Part shown: one piece after another, positions 45,540 through 56,458 of the stretch | How the letters are laid out: each line of letters starts with the position of its first letter | How positions within the stretch are numbered: position 1 is the first letter of the stretch | Assembly: GCA_905220665.1 (NCBI GenBank) | Contig: CAJNAR010000174.1 | Coordinates: forward strand, 1 to 64,000 | Source of the DNA: Albugo candida | Taxonomy: Eukaryota > Oomycota > Peronosporomycetes > Albuginales > Albuginaceae | Length of the DNA: 64,000 nucleotides | Direction: 5' to 3' | Translations under genes and position numbers: made by a program | The notes under the pieces: model-generated | The model's database searches: none | Told to the model about the DNA's origin: nothing | The model's input: the letters and a program-made list of their open reading frames with translations, nothing else

Positions 45540-48022
45540 TAGTACACGACACTTATAACCAGGAACTTTTTGCCCCTCTTCTTTTCCGTTAAGGCTTCGC
45601 TGATATGCGCATAACAAAAAATATGTAACCATTGAAGGATAGTTCGTTTATTGGCTTACCTCACAGTGTTTTCGGAATTTGGTTAGGCCAATTTTCCATG
45701 GAGCAGTAACGGTTTGAAATCCGGCAAAAAATCGTGTATTTTGCTGACGGGGGCTGTAATTGGCCAACTGTCACTTTTAATCTAAATTAGACTGGCATTT
45801 TCAGCCAATGCTTGATGACCATTGGAACGTAAGGACAGTGGCCGTCAACTCGCTAGTCAAAATATCAAGGTCATTATGGAACACGCCGATGAGACCGATA
45901 CTTGCGACCAGCGTCTTCTGCCTGCCGTCCACATACCCCTTGCGATACACATCCATTTATCGCCGGATTTGGTTCAACGAGACGGAGGCAAGTGCTCTTG
46001 GGACTGTATAACGCAAGCCAGACCACGAATAATCGCAGTTCTTCCGAGCAAAGTGCTTTGCAGCTCCCTAGAAGTGTACAATATAATTTAGCTCGCCGCC
46101 AAATTTTGGGTAGAAGATCACCACGTGTCCAGCCGCAAGGATCACCTCCTCCAGCATGCCTCACTGCGAAACAAAGTCTTGTTGTCTTGCCATGATCTTC
46201 CTTGCACAAAACGTTTTTTCAACCCCGCATTTGTTCCGGCAGCTCAAACTGAGACCTTTCTGCCATAGGCCTCGTTCCTGCACAACGATTTTGATGCCCT
46301 TCGGTTGTCCGCGACAAGCAAGATCTGGGTGGTCTTTTAGAAAATTCATGCTCTGAAAATTTCCCTCACCCCAGGTGGTGCTTCAGATGATAGGAAACTC
46401 ACCACCAGGACCCAACTTCATCCGGGTTGCAAAGGCGCAGTGCCCAGTTGCATTGTCAAACGCAAAAACAAGGCTTGCTTTCCGGTTAACTGAGCTTCAG
46501 AATGGTGATTGGTCTCTCCTTCACCTGCTTCAGTAAGTGTTCAGCCTCCCACCAACCTTCATGCTGGGTCCCCGAATGCATAATCACACAAGCTTAAGCG
46601 GGAAGGTAGGGGTACTGCAACGTTTTCTCATCGTCCAGTGCTAAGCGACCTCCCACATCACCAAGGAAGCCGCTGACATGAATTGAGCGTCCTACCCCTT
46701 TCTTGCGCAATGGCTGCTCACCAGCGGGCAACAATAAGCGTTTCAAGCCGTCGTGGGAGGCAAAAGCGCTCTCGTCATGGGTCACAAAATCAAGGGGCGC
46801 AGCTCTTCGACCGGCCATGAAACACGAACATTCTCATCATTTCCATTCAAGTCATCCACTACCGGCAAACGCACTTAACATTTATGCATTTGCTCCAAAA
46901 CTTTTTGACGATAAGCAACCACATCTTCTCGCTCATGCCCATCGACATATATGTGGTTTTGAACTTCACGGAACGAGATATCCAGGGAATGCAGCCAGCG
47001 CATCGTGGTCCGTTCTGAAATTGTTGGTGATGTTGCATATCCAAGGCCGTAGAGAATGTGAGCTGTCAATGTATTTGTTTTAATTTTAAATTTGTTCTCC
47101 CGAAGATATTGCTGCAAAGGCATTATATAGTCTTCGTCTTGTAAAAAGCTCCGGCGCTTTGCACGTTTCCTTGGCGACACAAATGCAGTTTGCCATCCTT
47201 TAGGAACATTTGCGCCCAAATGCGAACACAACGTGTGTGCCAAATTCCTTTGACGGCATTCTCAGATATCAGCTTACTTGCTTCAGGGCGTCTTCTACCC
47301 GCCTTACGCATACGCAAATATACAAACCAGCAACCCTAAGATTTACTGCTGCTTGCGTTTTCTGGGGATTCTGGTTCCCATAGCCACGATCTGCTCAATG
47401 GTCATGAAAAGTTGCGATCTCCATTCTTTGCGCGTCGTCGGCCTAGCTTGCGTTCACTTCACCAGCTGCCCAATACTTAGTCAGAGACCAGCAACCAGCG
47501 GCAGCGCGTCTGATTGCGGTGGTTTTTCGCGCTGTCGTGCGTGCCGAGTTATTAAAAAAGCGTGACGGTCTATTTGACAATTCGTCTGGCTGCGCGGCTC
47601 TCATTGCCGCCAGGAATGTTCTTCGTATGTTTTCTGCAACGCCTTCAGCTTCTTTTCCTTCAGCGTCCAAATTTTCACCCAGAGCCAGAAATTCGTCCTC
47701 CAAACTACAACTGGCGTCATCAGAGCTACTAAACACGACCACAGCATGTTCATCCATCTTTCGACGCTTACTTTCCACAGCCATTTTGGGCCTAGCCTTC
47801 ATTTATTGATGGGTCTAGTAGGACGCGGCATTAGGTGGGGAAGAACAGAAGCTCGGATGCGGTGGCGAAGCCTCGTTCAGTACGGTTCTGGTCCACACAG
47901 GTAGAGGGACCCCTATATGATAATGAATTGGTTCAAGCAAGTAGCGTGACCCCTATAAATCAATTCTTTGATAGAATTGGCCACTGCACTCACCTATTGA
48001 TGGTTACAAGTGTCGTGCACCG
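45540..48022 (-). mobile_element. TA-targeting DDE transposon, copy 2 (complete)
   Basis: It is 2483 bp and bounded by TA at 45538-45539 and TA at 48023-48024. The termini are inverted repeats: left TAGTACACGACACTTATAACC, right (reversed) CGGTGCACGACACTTGTAACC. It interrupts LINE sequence whose uninterrupted form is known from unit I (CACACTGTAGGAGTATCAGC at about 25290), so the TA duplication is verified by an empty site. The gene inside is on the minus strand and broken. Confidence 0.9.
45874..47802 (-). pseudogene. DDE transposase of TA element, copy 2, broken
   Basis: Pieces in order on the minus strand: N-terminus 47802-47443 (acidic/basic, RRAAAGCWSLTKYW, compare KKAAVGCNLLTKYF in copy 1). 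Next 47317-47123, then 47243-46875 (KRRSFLQDEDYIMPLQQYLRENKF, PTISERTTMRWLHSLD, YVDGHEREDVVAYRQ). Next 46818-46594 with the first Asp in VTHDESAFASHDG and PLRKKGVGRS, then 46349-46161 (ERGLWQKGLSLSCRNKCGV, CARKIMA). The final part, around the catalytic Glu, is degraded near 46090. Frames change at least four times, so it is dead. Confidence 0.82.
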
Positions 48023-48165
48023 TAGGAGTATCAGCGAAACTGTATATTATTATTTCGCCCAGGTATTTGCACGAAACGTTTTTGTAACTGTGTGTAAATT
48101 TGTTGTGCAACAAAGCCTGGGCAACTAGAGAAGTATGTTGGTCTAATTTTATTGAAAAAGGCACC

Positions 48166-50608
48166 TGCAACAGAGAATGAAACCTACAACTATCAAAACA
48201 CATTGATAACATGCGGTGTGTGAGTTATGGTGGATTGTAACCATGACGGTAGCCACACACCCGTCATTAAGCAAAAAAAATACTCTTAATACTACGGCGT
48301 TGCCCATATCAAGGTGAATGCACCAGTTAGTCAAACTGAGACTTAACTTGTTAAAAGGGACGCAGCTGTACGACAGTACCACAATGCACAAAGACGATGC
48401 AAGTAGTGAGCTATAACACGTTGAATATTACGCAAGTTCTTCGCTTTGTGATGCAGCGCAAATGCACACCAATAATGGATGTCTTGCTCATGGCAGTATC
48501 GCGATAGAGTGGGTATATGGTCGAGGCAATGTACAAGTATGGAAGCTACTTGATTTTTGGGGCTTTCGACTGAGGTATCGATATTCCAGTCAGAATAAGT
48601 CTTCACATTGCACATCTGCACGAATGGTGTTAGGCGAATGCTGGTAACCTCTCTTGCAAACAAATTCTTGTACTACAAAGGGCCATCGGGCAAAGCAGTT
48701 CGAGAGAAAAGCCATGTATAACAAGCCGAGAGGACGTGGAAAGATTCTAGATAGAATCACAGATGTTCATCGAGATACACAAACAGCTTCATTTTTCTCG
48801 GAGCCCATCCTTAAGGAAGAGAGCGAGCCGAAACCGACCGTACGGTATCAAAGATGTACAACGAAAACGACTGGAGATTACTGAGAAAAAAGAACCGCCC
48901 TCAGGTGGCGTATAACCGATCAAATAGCAAGGAGAACGCTATAACAAGGAAAGCAACGCGTACGAGAACTTGAAGAAGATAAAAACGCCAAGAGACACAA
49001 ATTTGGGATCTTCGGCTGCAGTGAACTCGCACGGAGAAATGTATCTTTCTCAGAGTAAGAGTGAAAGTTAATTAATAATAGAAATGCAACGGCCTTCATT
49101 CTCATAATAATGATGTCCAATGTCGACTCGATTCCTGTGCTTTAGCCTCTTTTTCCTTAAGTTGTAGAGTACCACCACTATTTTCACAGCTTTTGCTACA
49201 CATTTTCGGGAATTTATGAGTAAACCCATGCGTTTTCCATGATCTCATCAACTGATATACCTTACTACAATAAGCAAAATGAGGTCTACGTTTGCAAATG
49301 AAACTGTATCAAGGCTGGGAATCAGTCATGCACTATTATCAGGCTATATTCAGGAAATGTACTAGTGGAGATACTACGTCACCGCTCGGTGTGTCAACGT
49401 CTCTACCTACCGCTCATTACAAAAATAAGTTTTGCACATTATCGTGAAGTGCCTGAGATCATGGTCGCTGCTCTGTAAAAACGTGGGCATTGAGGAGAGC
49501 ACCCGCCGAGGAGAAGGCATATGATTATGTGGAATCTCAAATAAATTTGAGGTAAACCGAATGTTGAGCGTGAAATACTGCTGCCCTGGCAACGCATAAA
49601 GCATTTCCGTGATTTGAGACCTCTGACACGAAAAGATAACTTGAACTTTGAAAACGTATATCAAAAGGTGGGATGGTGTAGCAAAACCGTTCATTCAGTG
49701 CAATACTTGGAGCATGATTTAAATAAATGAAGGAAACACGATATAAATATATCTGGAGGTGCACGCGGATATGGAAGCGATTCAATTGCATGTATTATTG
49801 AATACAGGAAATGATGACCTTGGTTTTGATCACATAATGGTTTCGCTTAAAAAAAGACGGTTTAGGTCAGTATTTTTGCAGGAGTATATTTGAAAAAGAA
49901 AATGGCCGTTTTGACAATGAAACCACTTTGCATGCTTGTGTCTATGCTCACTGTATACCATATCTACCTTGTGCCTCCTGCTAATTGTTCACGTCACGCA
50001 ATCAGAGCAGAGATTATGGCCGCTTACGTATGCTACAACTTTTGGTAGAATAATGAAGCTCGTTCAGGTTGTGGGACTTGCAAACAAGCCGTGTCCCCTT
50101 CCTGCAGGGCATCCTCCTCAATCGATTAGGAGTCGCTATAACCCTAGCTAGATGACGTCATGTTTTCTAAGTCGACTATCTCAAAAAATGTGCAACGATT
50201 CCACTGCCCATAATTTCTTGTAGCCCCATTTTTTCATGTATATATGAATGTTTTGAAAGTATGCGAAGTACACGATACATCGATATTCTTACAAAAGTAG
50301 TATAGTAGGCTCATTGGACTCTTACGCGGGGTTCGTGAACTTTCAGCGACGCTTAAGATAAGGTCACCAACTGAATAGTCTGATTGGCTCAAAGACTGCG
50401 CCAACATCATCTTTCCTCTTGCTGGAAGACCCGCAATAAGTGTGCAGATTGATGTGCCGCTGTGTAATGCGGGTGGATAGTGTCTGTGACCGCGAATTTT
50501 CCAACTTTGCTTCTGCTAGTGAGCACTTGGCATGTCAGATTGGTTCAAATAGCAGTTTGGTGAACGATTCAACACATCAAACGTGAATTTCGGGTGTAGT
50601 AGACCGCA
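48166..50608. other. Duplicated block S2, unit II copy
   Basis: It matches 25441-30048 throughout but lacks 28196-29755, the segment with the divergent HAD-family gene. The joint is at about 50308-50315 (ACAAAAGTAGTATAG then TAGGCTCATTGGACTC). Its right end meets block S1 of unit III at about 50608-50640. 49700-50608 contains no gene. Confidence 0.8.
48660..49690 (+). pseudogene. TTLL gene, unit II copy, broken and truncated
   Basis: It matches the intact TTLL in its coiled-coil part (AAGxCATGTATAACAAGCCG... at 48712; GAGAACGCTATAACAAGG near 48935 against the RQKLQEEKQR region) and in 49135-49660 (CTTTTTCCTTAAGTTGTAGAGTACCACC against LSPKVAEYHR). The ATP-grasp catalytic part is missing. After it comes the same unrelated sequence as in unit I (CAGTGCAATACTTGGAGCAT against CAGTGCAGTAATTGGAGCAT), proving a shared truncation. 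Numerous stops. Confidence 0.78.
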
Positions 50609-53230
50609 AGTAGCATCCTCGCGCGGTACACATTAAGTTTTCTCTTGTATGCCTTATGTAATTCCATCAAAGACACCATAGCCGTCAACTTGTATCAGAA
50701 ATGAATAGTTGAAGCTTCACTATCATATGTTTATTGGGTCGTAAGGTTAGCTAGATTCCGTATACAATCATTATGATACCGAAATACGAGTCAATATTGT
50801 GGATAGAAACCCTAAACGGATCTGATTTATGGGTTGTATTAGTACTTTGGATGGCTAGAATACTGCTAACTGTTGATCACATGCGGAGGAAGACGGATAC
50901 TGGCATAGCTGAGAATCTTTGGACGATCCACATTAAAGTATCGAATCATCGTCATCACAATTGCTTACAGCTGCATCCCTGCGCGACCGACAAGTAGAAG
51001 TATCGAAAGTAATACCGTTTGTCCTCGGACCTGAGTGAGTCAGCTCTGAGAGATTTCCTTATGCGCTCTACAAGTCAAGCTTTTGGAATCACCACGACAC
51101 GACATCTTGCGTCTACTTCCGATTTTTAAAGCTCTATCTCGATTGAGTGCGTACTGTAATAATGAGACAAAATTAAACTACTTGGAATGGATCTTATACT
51201 AATCAACTCAGAGAGTTCCCTCTCAATCTTCTGATGGAGACTCGACCAGCGTTCGATCAAAATCGTGGTAGGGATAACACAACGCAAGTGCACTTGCAAA
51301 GTAACCATTCACAATGGCCAAGCACATCGAGAAAGTATTCAAAGATTGATGTCAACCAGCAGATAGAAGGATTCGAAAATTCATGCACCTTCACATGATT
51401 CGAAAAGCAAAAAATATGATTTCAATACAATCAATGCGTTGCCTCGTATGTCTCGTAACATTCGGTCTAAGCGTCCTTCTGTTATGTGTTCTGACTTTGC
51501 TTCCACTCCAAGTTACGAAAACGTCGTGGCCCTTATATTTTTTGTGGGAACAAATACACAAGATATTTAAGTAATAGATCCTGATCAAAATCTATACTCT
51601 CATGTGATCATTTATTAATACAAGATCCATCGCCCCTAGAATATTCTAGCAGCCTTGCAGTTAGTATCTGTACACTTCAGGTGCTTGAATGACCAAACTT
51701 TTCGCAGCGATACGTACCTCAATAATGTTCTTCCGATCGATTTAGCATATAGCATATTGAAGCAGGTCAGGGTGAGAACATCACTTCCAGTTCGCTAATG
51801 ATATTGCATGCAACAAAGACGACGATTGTGTTATAGCGTCCACGCTTTGAATCAGTCTGGTACTAAGCAATAGACTTTTAGGAAACTATCTGGATTCTGT
51901 TAGCCAAAAAGGGTCATGTAGTATCGAAGGTACGGCTTATTTGCATAGTGCAATGCTTTGAGCCGTTTCTGTAATGGGTCGAGAAGTCCAATCAAAGATG
52001 TCGTAATGGTGCGAACGGTCCAGCCTTTTCCAAGGCTGAATCAAAATAGTTAGATTGTTGACAGTGGACTATGTCCGTTAACAGCTCAGACTATTCACAT
52101 TGGATCAGTAGTGCCCGCTGGGGAAATAAACGAATCCCAATACTGGCGCATACTACTATCTAGTGGCCAGTGTCGTGTGTAGTTCATAGCGAGGCGGATG
52201 ATAGGGGGGAAATTCCTCACCACACACACCAGCAGAATCAAAAGATCGTCAATAATACCTATTTCAACCTACAACCGCCATTTCAGCACGTATTTGGTCA
52301 ATTCAATCGCATTCTAATTGGCGCTGACTGTAACGATCATTGTGCTCCAGCTCAGTAGCAGTCACAGCTCAGCACTTCTTCAATCTTGCGGCTTGCCTGG
52401 TGAAGTATGGTATATGCTCGGGTTTTAGATGCAGGCTTCTATGTTGGAGAAACGTTCATATCTTCTTCTGCTCAAAGAAGCATTACAATCAAGTCAATAC
52501 TTGCCACAAAGTCCCTTGAGCGGTTAAACATTCAAGAGAGGCGTTTTACTGACTAGATGATTTAGTCGCTAAACCTCAAGCGTTTCAATTCTGTAGAATC
52601 TTTTTGGACCGGGTAAGAGCGATGTGGTTAGACAGGTAGAAAGAAGCCTTGAATAGGAGGACCAGAATCCATCAAGCATGAAGTAATGCCACAACATATA
52701 TCCTCCAGATTACTATACTGCTGCCGTGTGCGCATGCATTTGTGTAGTGTCGCTCGGAATCATAAAAGGCAAATAGTAACAAAAATAAAGTACAGTAAGG
52801 ATCTTAATCGAAAGTCCATAGAACACTTGGTTGATAGATCAAGTCATCTTTGATTTATGTAGTACCAAAGGAAAACATCGGATAACGTTCGATAGCTAGA
52901 AACCTTTGTTACATATGCTTATTGAGCAACTCCTATTTGTGTCCTATTATCACAATTTTTCGCTATCGAGTCCGCATTGAGTCATTTTAACTTGATGTGT
53001 CACTATTAATTCGTACTTAGGACGTAAGGTTGCGCGCGTCTGCAGCGTTTATTGCCTTAAGTTTCCGTTAGGTATCGCTTTTGAGCTAAAAATGTGTGGT
53101 CAGTTGCATGTTTGAGAAGCAAAAAGAACAATAAATCGGGGGTACCATTTGATGAGCTGTTTGCATTAATTAGAAGTAAAATATACGATATCAGCGTATT
53201 TTTTAATTTTATGTTCGCCTCATCGACTCC

Positions 53231-53247
53231 ATTCATTTCTAAATTTC
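53231..53247 (+). promoter_or_regulatory. Candidate oomycete Inr/FPR core promoter
   Basis: ATTCATTTCTAAATTTCC, 18 nt before the ATG at 53251, contains TCATTTC (YCAYTYY) followed by AAATTTCC. Oomycete promoters often have an initiator CATT core next to a flanking element of this kind. The same sequence precedes the unit I pseudogene. Confidence 0.5.
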
Positions 53248-53250
53248 CAC

Positions 53251-54492
53251 ATGGAATTGAAAAACTGCTTTCTTCGACTTTATGGCGCGCTTCTTTGTGT
53301 TTTGCTCGTAGCACGCATCGATGCATCTTCCTCGCTCGTAGGGAAAGTGGACAACGAGTTGGTGGATGCGATCCGTCAAGTGAGGAAGTATAAAGATAAA
53401 GACAAGTGTATGGCCCTATTCGACTTTAGTGGATCTTTGGCATATGGTTCGCTTGGAGGCGCAATTTTATACTATCAGATTGACCAGATGAAATTCGGTT
53501 TTACACCCATGAAGTTTCGTGAAGCATTTTACTTCTCGCCCAAACATACAAAGGCGTGCATTGAAATGAATTTGCTGGCTATTGATCAGAACAACCTTGC
53601 AATCCCTAGTGCGAATCTCTTTCGCGCGCTGCAAACGCAGTATACCTTGTTGTATGATAAGATGTATGGAGCTGAGAAAAAGTCGTTGAAAGAGGTGAAA
53701 ATTGAGGCTGAGTACGAGCGATTCAGACTATTGATGTTCTTTTACCATCAGCAATTCAGTAGAATGATACGACGTGGGAAAGGATGTAGAGCGCTGCAAA
53801 AATACCAATCAAGTAGATGGTGGATGTATTTGGATATGAATACCGTCAAAGAGATTTTAATTGAAGTGGCTAAATATGAAGCTGATAAAATGCCAAACGT
53901 GGATGGTATGGTCAACATTGATGGTCAATCTGCACGAGTTGATTATAAGTTTGATTTCAAAATTCACACAGAAACGATCGATCTGATCAAAATTCTCAAT
54001 AAAGAAAATATTCATACAGTCATTATGACGGGAGCTGAGAACACTATGATTTCATATTACAATGATCAAGTAATTCATGCTAAATCTGTGTATGGCGCGC
54101 AATACACCGAGCATGAAGCTCAAGTCTCTTCCCAAACATGGTCAATTCCAAGTGCAGTGTATCACTCGACATCATCGCAAACAGATACGCCTGAACCGAG
54201 TCCACCTACTTTCTTAGGATATGGCAAACCGGGCACTATATTTCCAGTAGTATACGGAAAAGATGAGATACTCCAGCAGATTATGGAGATGCGTGGATCC
54301 GAACCGTGCATTGTATTTGCTGACTCGATATCAGATTATGGCTTGGTCCGTAATATGAAGAGAGGCGTGATTGTTGTTGTTCAAAACTCGGGAAATGGAA
54401 AGCTATACGAGAAAGTCATGAGTGAACATACTGCAGTGAAAAAGCACCATGTGAGGGTTTTCAAGCAGCTTGTACGAGGTAGCGGGAATTAG
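53251..54492 (+). CDS. Secreted HAD-like protein, phosphorylcholine-phosphatase-like fold (413 aa)
   Basis: An intact single-exon gene in unit III. The signal peptide is about residues 1-26 (hydrophobic LRLYGALLCVLLVARIDA). Motif I region is CMALFDFSGSLAYG, with Asp58 kept but the second Asp replaced by Ser60, followed by the cap start ILYYQIDQMKFGFTPMKF typical of PHOSPHO/phosphorylcholine-phosphatase-like HAD proteins. Motif II region is VIMTGAEN (about 257-264), motif III Lys about 336 in VYGKDEILQQI, motif IV CIVFADSISDYG (about 353-364). A Ser/Thr/Pro-rich loop (TSSQTDTPEPSPP) precedes motif III. Without the acid/base Asp, normal HAD phosphatase activity is doubtful. An exported pseudoenzyme, or a protein with altered chemistry, is inferred. 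The unit I pseudogene still has DFDGS. I assign no symbol. Confidence 0.9.
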   Translation: MELKNCFLRLYGALLCVLLVARIDASSSLVGKVDNELVDAIRQVRKYKDKDKCMALFDFSGSLAYGSLGGAILYYQIDQMKFGFTPMKFREAFYFSPKHTKACIEMNLLAIDQNNLAIPSANLFRALQTQYTLLYDKMYGAEKKSLKEVKIEAEYERFRLLMFFYHQQFSRMIRRGKGCRALQKYQSSRWWMYLDMNTVKEILIEVAKYEADKMPNVDGMVNIDGQSARVDYKFDFKIHTETIDLIKILNKENIHTVIMTGAENTMISYYNDQVIHAKSVYGAQYTEHEAQVSSQTWSIPSAVYHSTSSQTDTPEPSPPTFLGYGKPGTIFPVVYGKDEILQQIMEMRGSEPCIVFADSISDYGLVRNMKRGVIVVVQNSGNGKLYEKVMSEHTAVKKHHVRVFKQLVRGSGN

Positions 54493-55640
54493 ATTAGTAG
54501 CGCGAGTCATGCTTATGAAGCTTATGGCAGTACTTCATTAGACTTGCAATAGCTCAGCGAATCACTTTGCTCTGGGTCATTTGCGAAAGACCTTTGTTAC
54601 CAGCGATTCGAACATCGTTTCTTGAAGGTTACAGAAATTTTTAGTTGTGGGTGATGCAACGCCGCTCTTCCTATTCCCCTACATCTGCATACTCTTTGAG
54701 CAGAGGAACTTTTTTTGACTATGCGATCAACCGCAAACGAGTAAATGATTCGCATTCGTTATTTTCTTTTGTTGAGACTGCTTCTATTCTCGCTGATGTT
54801 CGCGACCGATAACTGCACTCTTGTAAGCTTGTCACCCTATCAGGTGCTAATGGCGTCTCTAGTTTCTGTCTCACAGATGGGATGGTGCGATGCGTTCTCA
54901 GCTTGTCGTGCACATTTGCTGAATAATGCGACGGTGATAGTGCTTGTTAGACCACGGTGTAGTCTAATGTAGTACTTTTCTAGTCAAATTGGATGAACAA
55001 CCACACAAGCATATTACTCAACATATTTGCAAACATGCGTCGCTGTATAAACCTAGCATGTATCTGCTTTCGTGGCGCTTTTTAATGGCACAAAGTCACT
55101 CCCTTTGTCACAACGCATGTTTTTAGACACGATACACATTCGGGTCAATTGATAACACTCGTAAATATTTCTGCATGATAATACACTAAATAGCTGTTTA
55201 TGAGAGCACAAATTGCGGAATTTGTAACCCACAAGATATGCGCTTCTTGCCTCAATGGTATCAATTGAAGGCGTTTTTATGGCTAGAATTAGACAACGGA
55301 CGTTCTCAACTATCGAGGCTACCTTGGGTAATAGACACATATACATGATATTTGCATGCCGCAATCGTACCAATCTCATAACGAAGGAACATTTATTTTC
55401 AATAAAAACAACGATGCGAAACATGGTATACAGTCAGCATTTGTTCAACTGAACACAAGACATGCCAAATTAGTCAGATGTTATTTTCTCTGGCCATTCA
55501 AAGACATGGGGATTCAGTGGGCACGTCTGATATGAAATTATGATGCATCCAACAGTACGTGTGTCATCACAGTCCCTGCCTATATCTATGCACCTAGCGG
55601 TCGTCTCGATTAGCCTTTACGACCTGGTCAGTAAGCTGTT

Positions 55641-56425
55641 TTCAGTGGAATTTTACATCAACAGCGGTGCTCGTACGCAAAAATGAAGCACTTTACATTC
55701 AAGCCAAATGGCTGACAAGAGCATGCTCCCAAGGCTATCCATTGGGTCAACACACATGGATAAATCGTGTACATGGATTCTGGACTAGACTAAAATCACG
55801 TTCGATACAACGAAATATTGACTGTGAAAGATGGATAAAAGCAAATGATGAATGAATTGTGATTTCACGTAGTTTTTCCTTTATCGTGAAGTCAAACATG
55901 TTAAAGCTTTGGAACAAAGCCAATGACTTCCAATACATCGTTCATGGTTTGCGATATGAGAGATGCGGTGGGTAGCAATTATGATAGTAGTTATATATGT
56001 ACGCAAGAAAGCGCGTCGTCATCAAACAAAGGAATACCTTCCAACATGCCACGTTGCCCATATCGAGGTGAAAGAATCTAAGCACCTGATCTTCTACCGC
56101 ATACAAATGAATCATTGACGCAAATAAAGAACTCGAACTGTTCTGTATGCAGTACGATAAGGAGCTTATGCACAACATGATGCAAGAATTAGCCATTACT
56201 CGTTGCATCGTACGCACATTGACGAATCTTATGGTGCAGCAAAAACTCACGCCAAAAATGGGTGTCTTGATCATTGCAGTATCGTGAAGTGCGTATATGG
56301 TCTGGAGAATGTACAAGGATGGAAGCTGCATGAAAACTGAGAATTTTGACTGTGGTGTTGATAGTGCAATCATAAGACCTCTTTTGATCACAATATGAGC
56401 ACAAATGACGTCAGACTGGAAGTGA
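55641..56425. other. Spacer between HAD and TTLL genes, unit III
   Basis: From about 55940 it resembles the start of block S2 (GCCACGTTGCCCATATCGAGGTGAA at about 56045 against CCGCGTTGCCCATATCGAGGTGAA at about 25577) but has no LINE. It therefore shows the state before the LINE inserted in units I and II, or after its loss. No gene is seen; minus frames at 55942-56499 are not supported. Confidence 0.6.
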
Positions 56426-56441
56426 TCATTTCTTCCTGAAT
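56426..56441 (+). promoter_or_regulatory. Candidate Inr of the TTLL gene
   Basis: TCATTTCTTCCTGAATC contains TCATTTC, a match to the oomycete YCAYTYY initiator, 33 nt before ATG 56459. Confidence 0.4.
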
Positions 56442-56458
56442 CATAGATAAATATAGAT

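Larger units (their letters stand above)
45246..48165 (+). mobile_element. Old LINE 3' end in unit II, split by a DNA transposon
   Basis: LINE 3' sequence appears at 45246-45539 (TTCGGTACT..., GGTGGATCTTCAGAAGTCGAAG..., CACACTGTA) and resumes at 48025-48165 (GGAGTATCAGCGAAACTG... to GCAACTAGAGAAG...). Joined, it matches 25010-25440 of unit I. The flank after it is the same S2 sequence. The rest of this LINE is gone and the GC-rich block lies in its place. Confidence 0.85.
50640..55640. other. Duplicated block S1, unit III copy
   Basis: It is the counterpart of 10681-16380 and holds the intact HAD-like gene. 50640-53232 (2.6 kb) contains only scattered conserved pieces and no readable gene; small frames such as 51391-51588 are not conserved. 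54493-55640 holds a very degraded form of the small minus-strand relic (about 54600-55000) and nothing else I can support. Confidence 0.7.
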
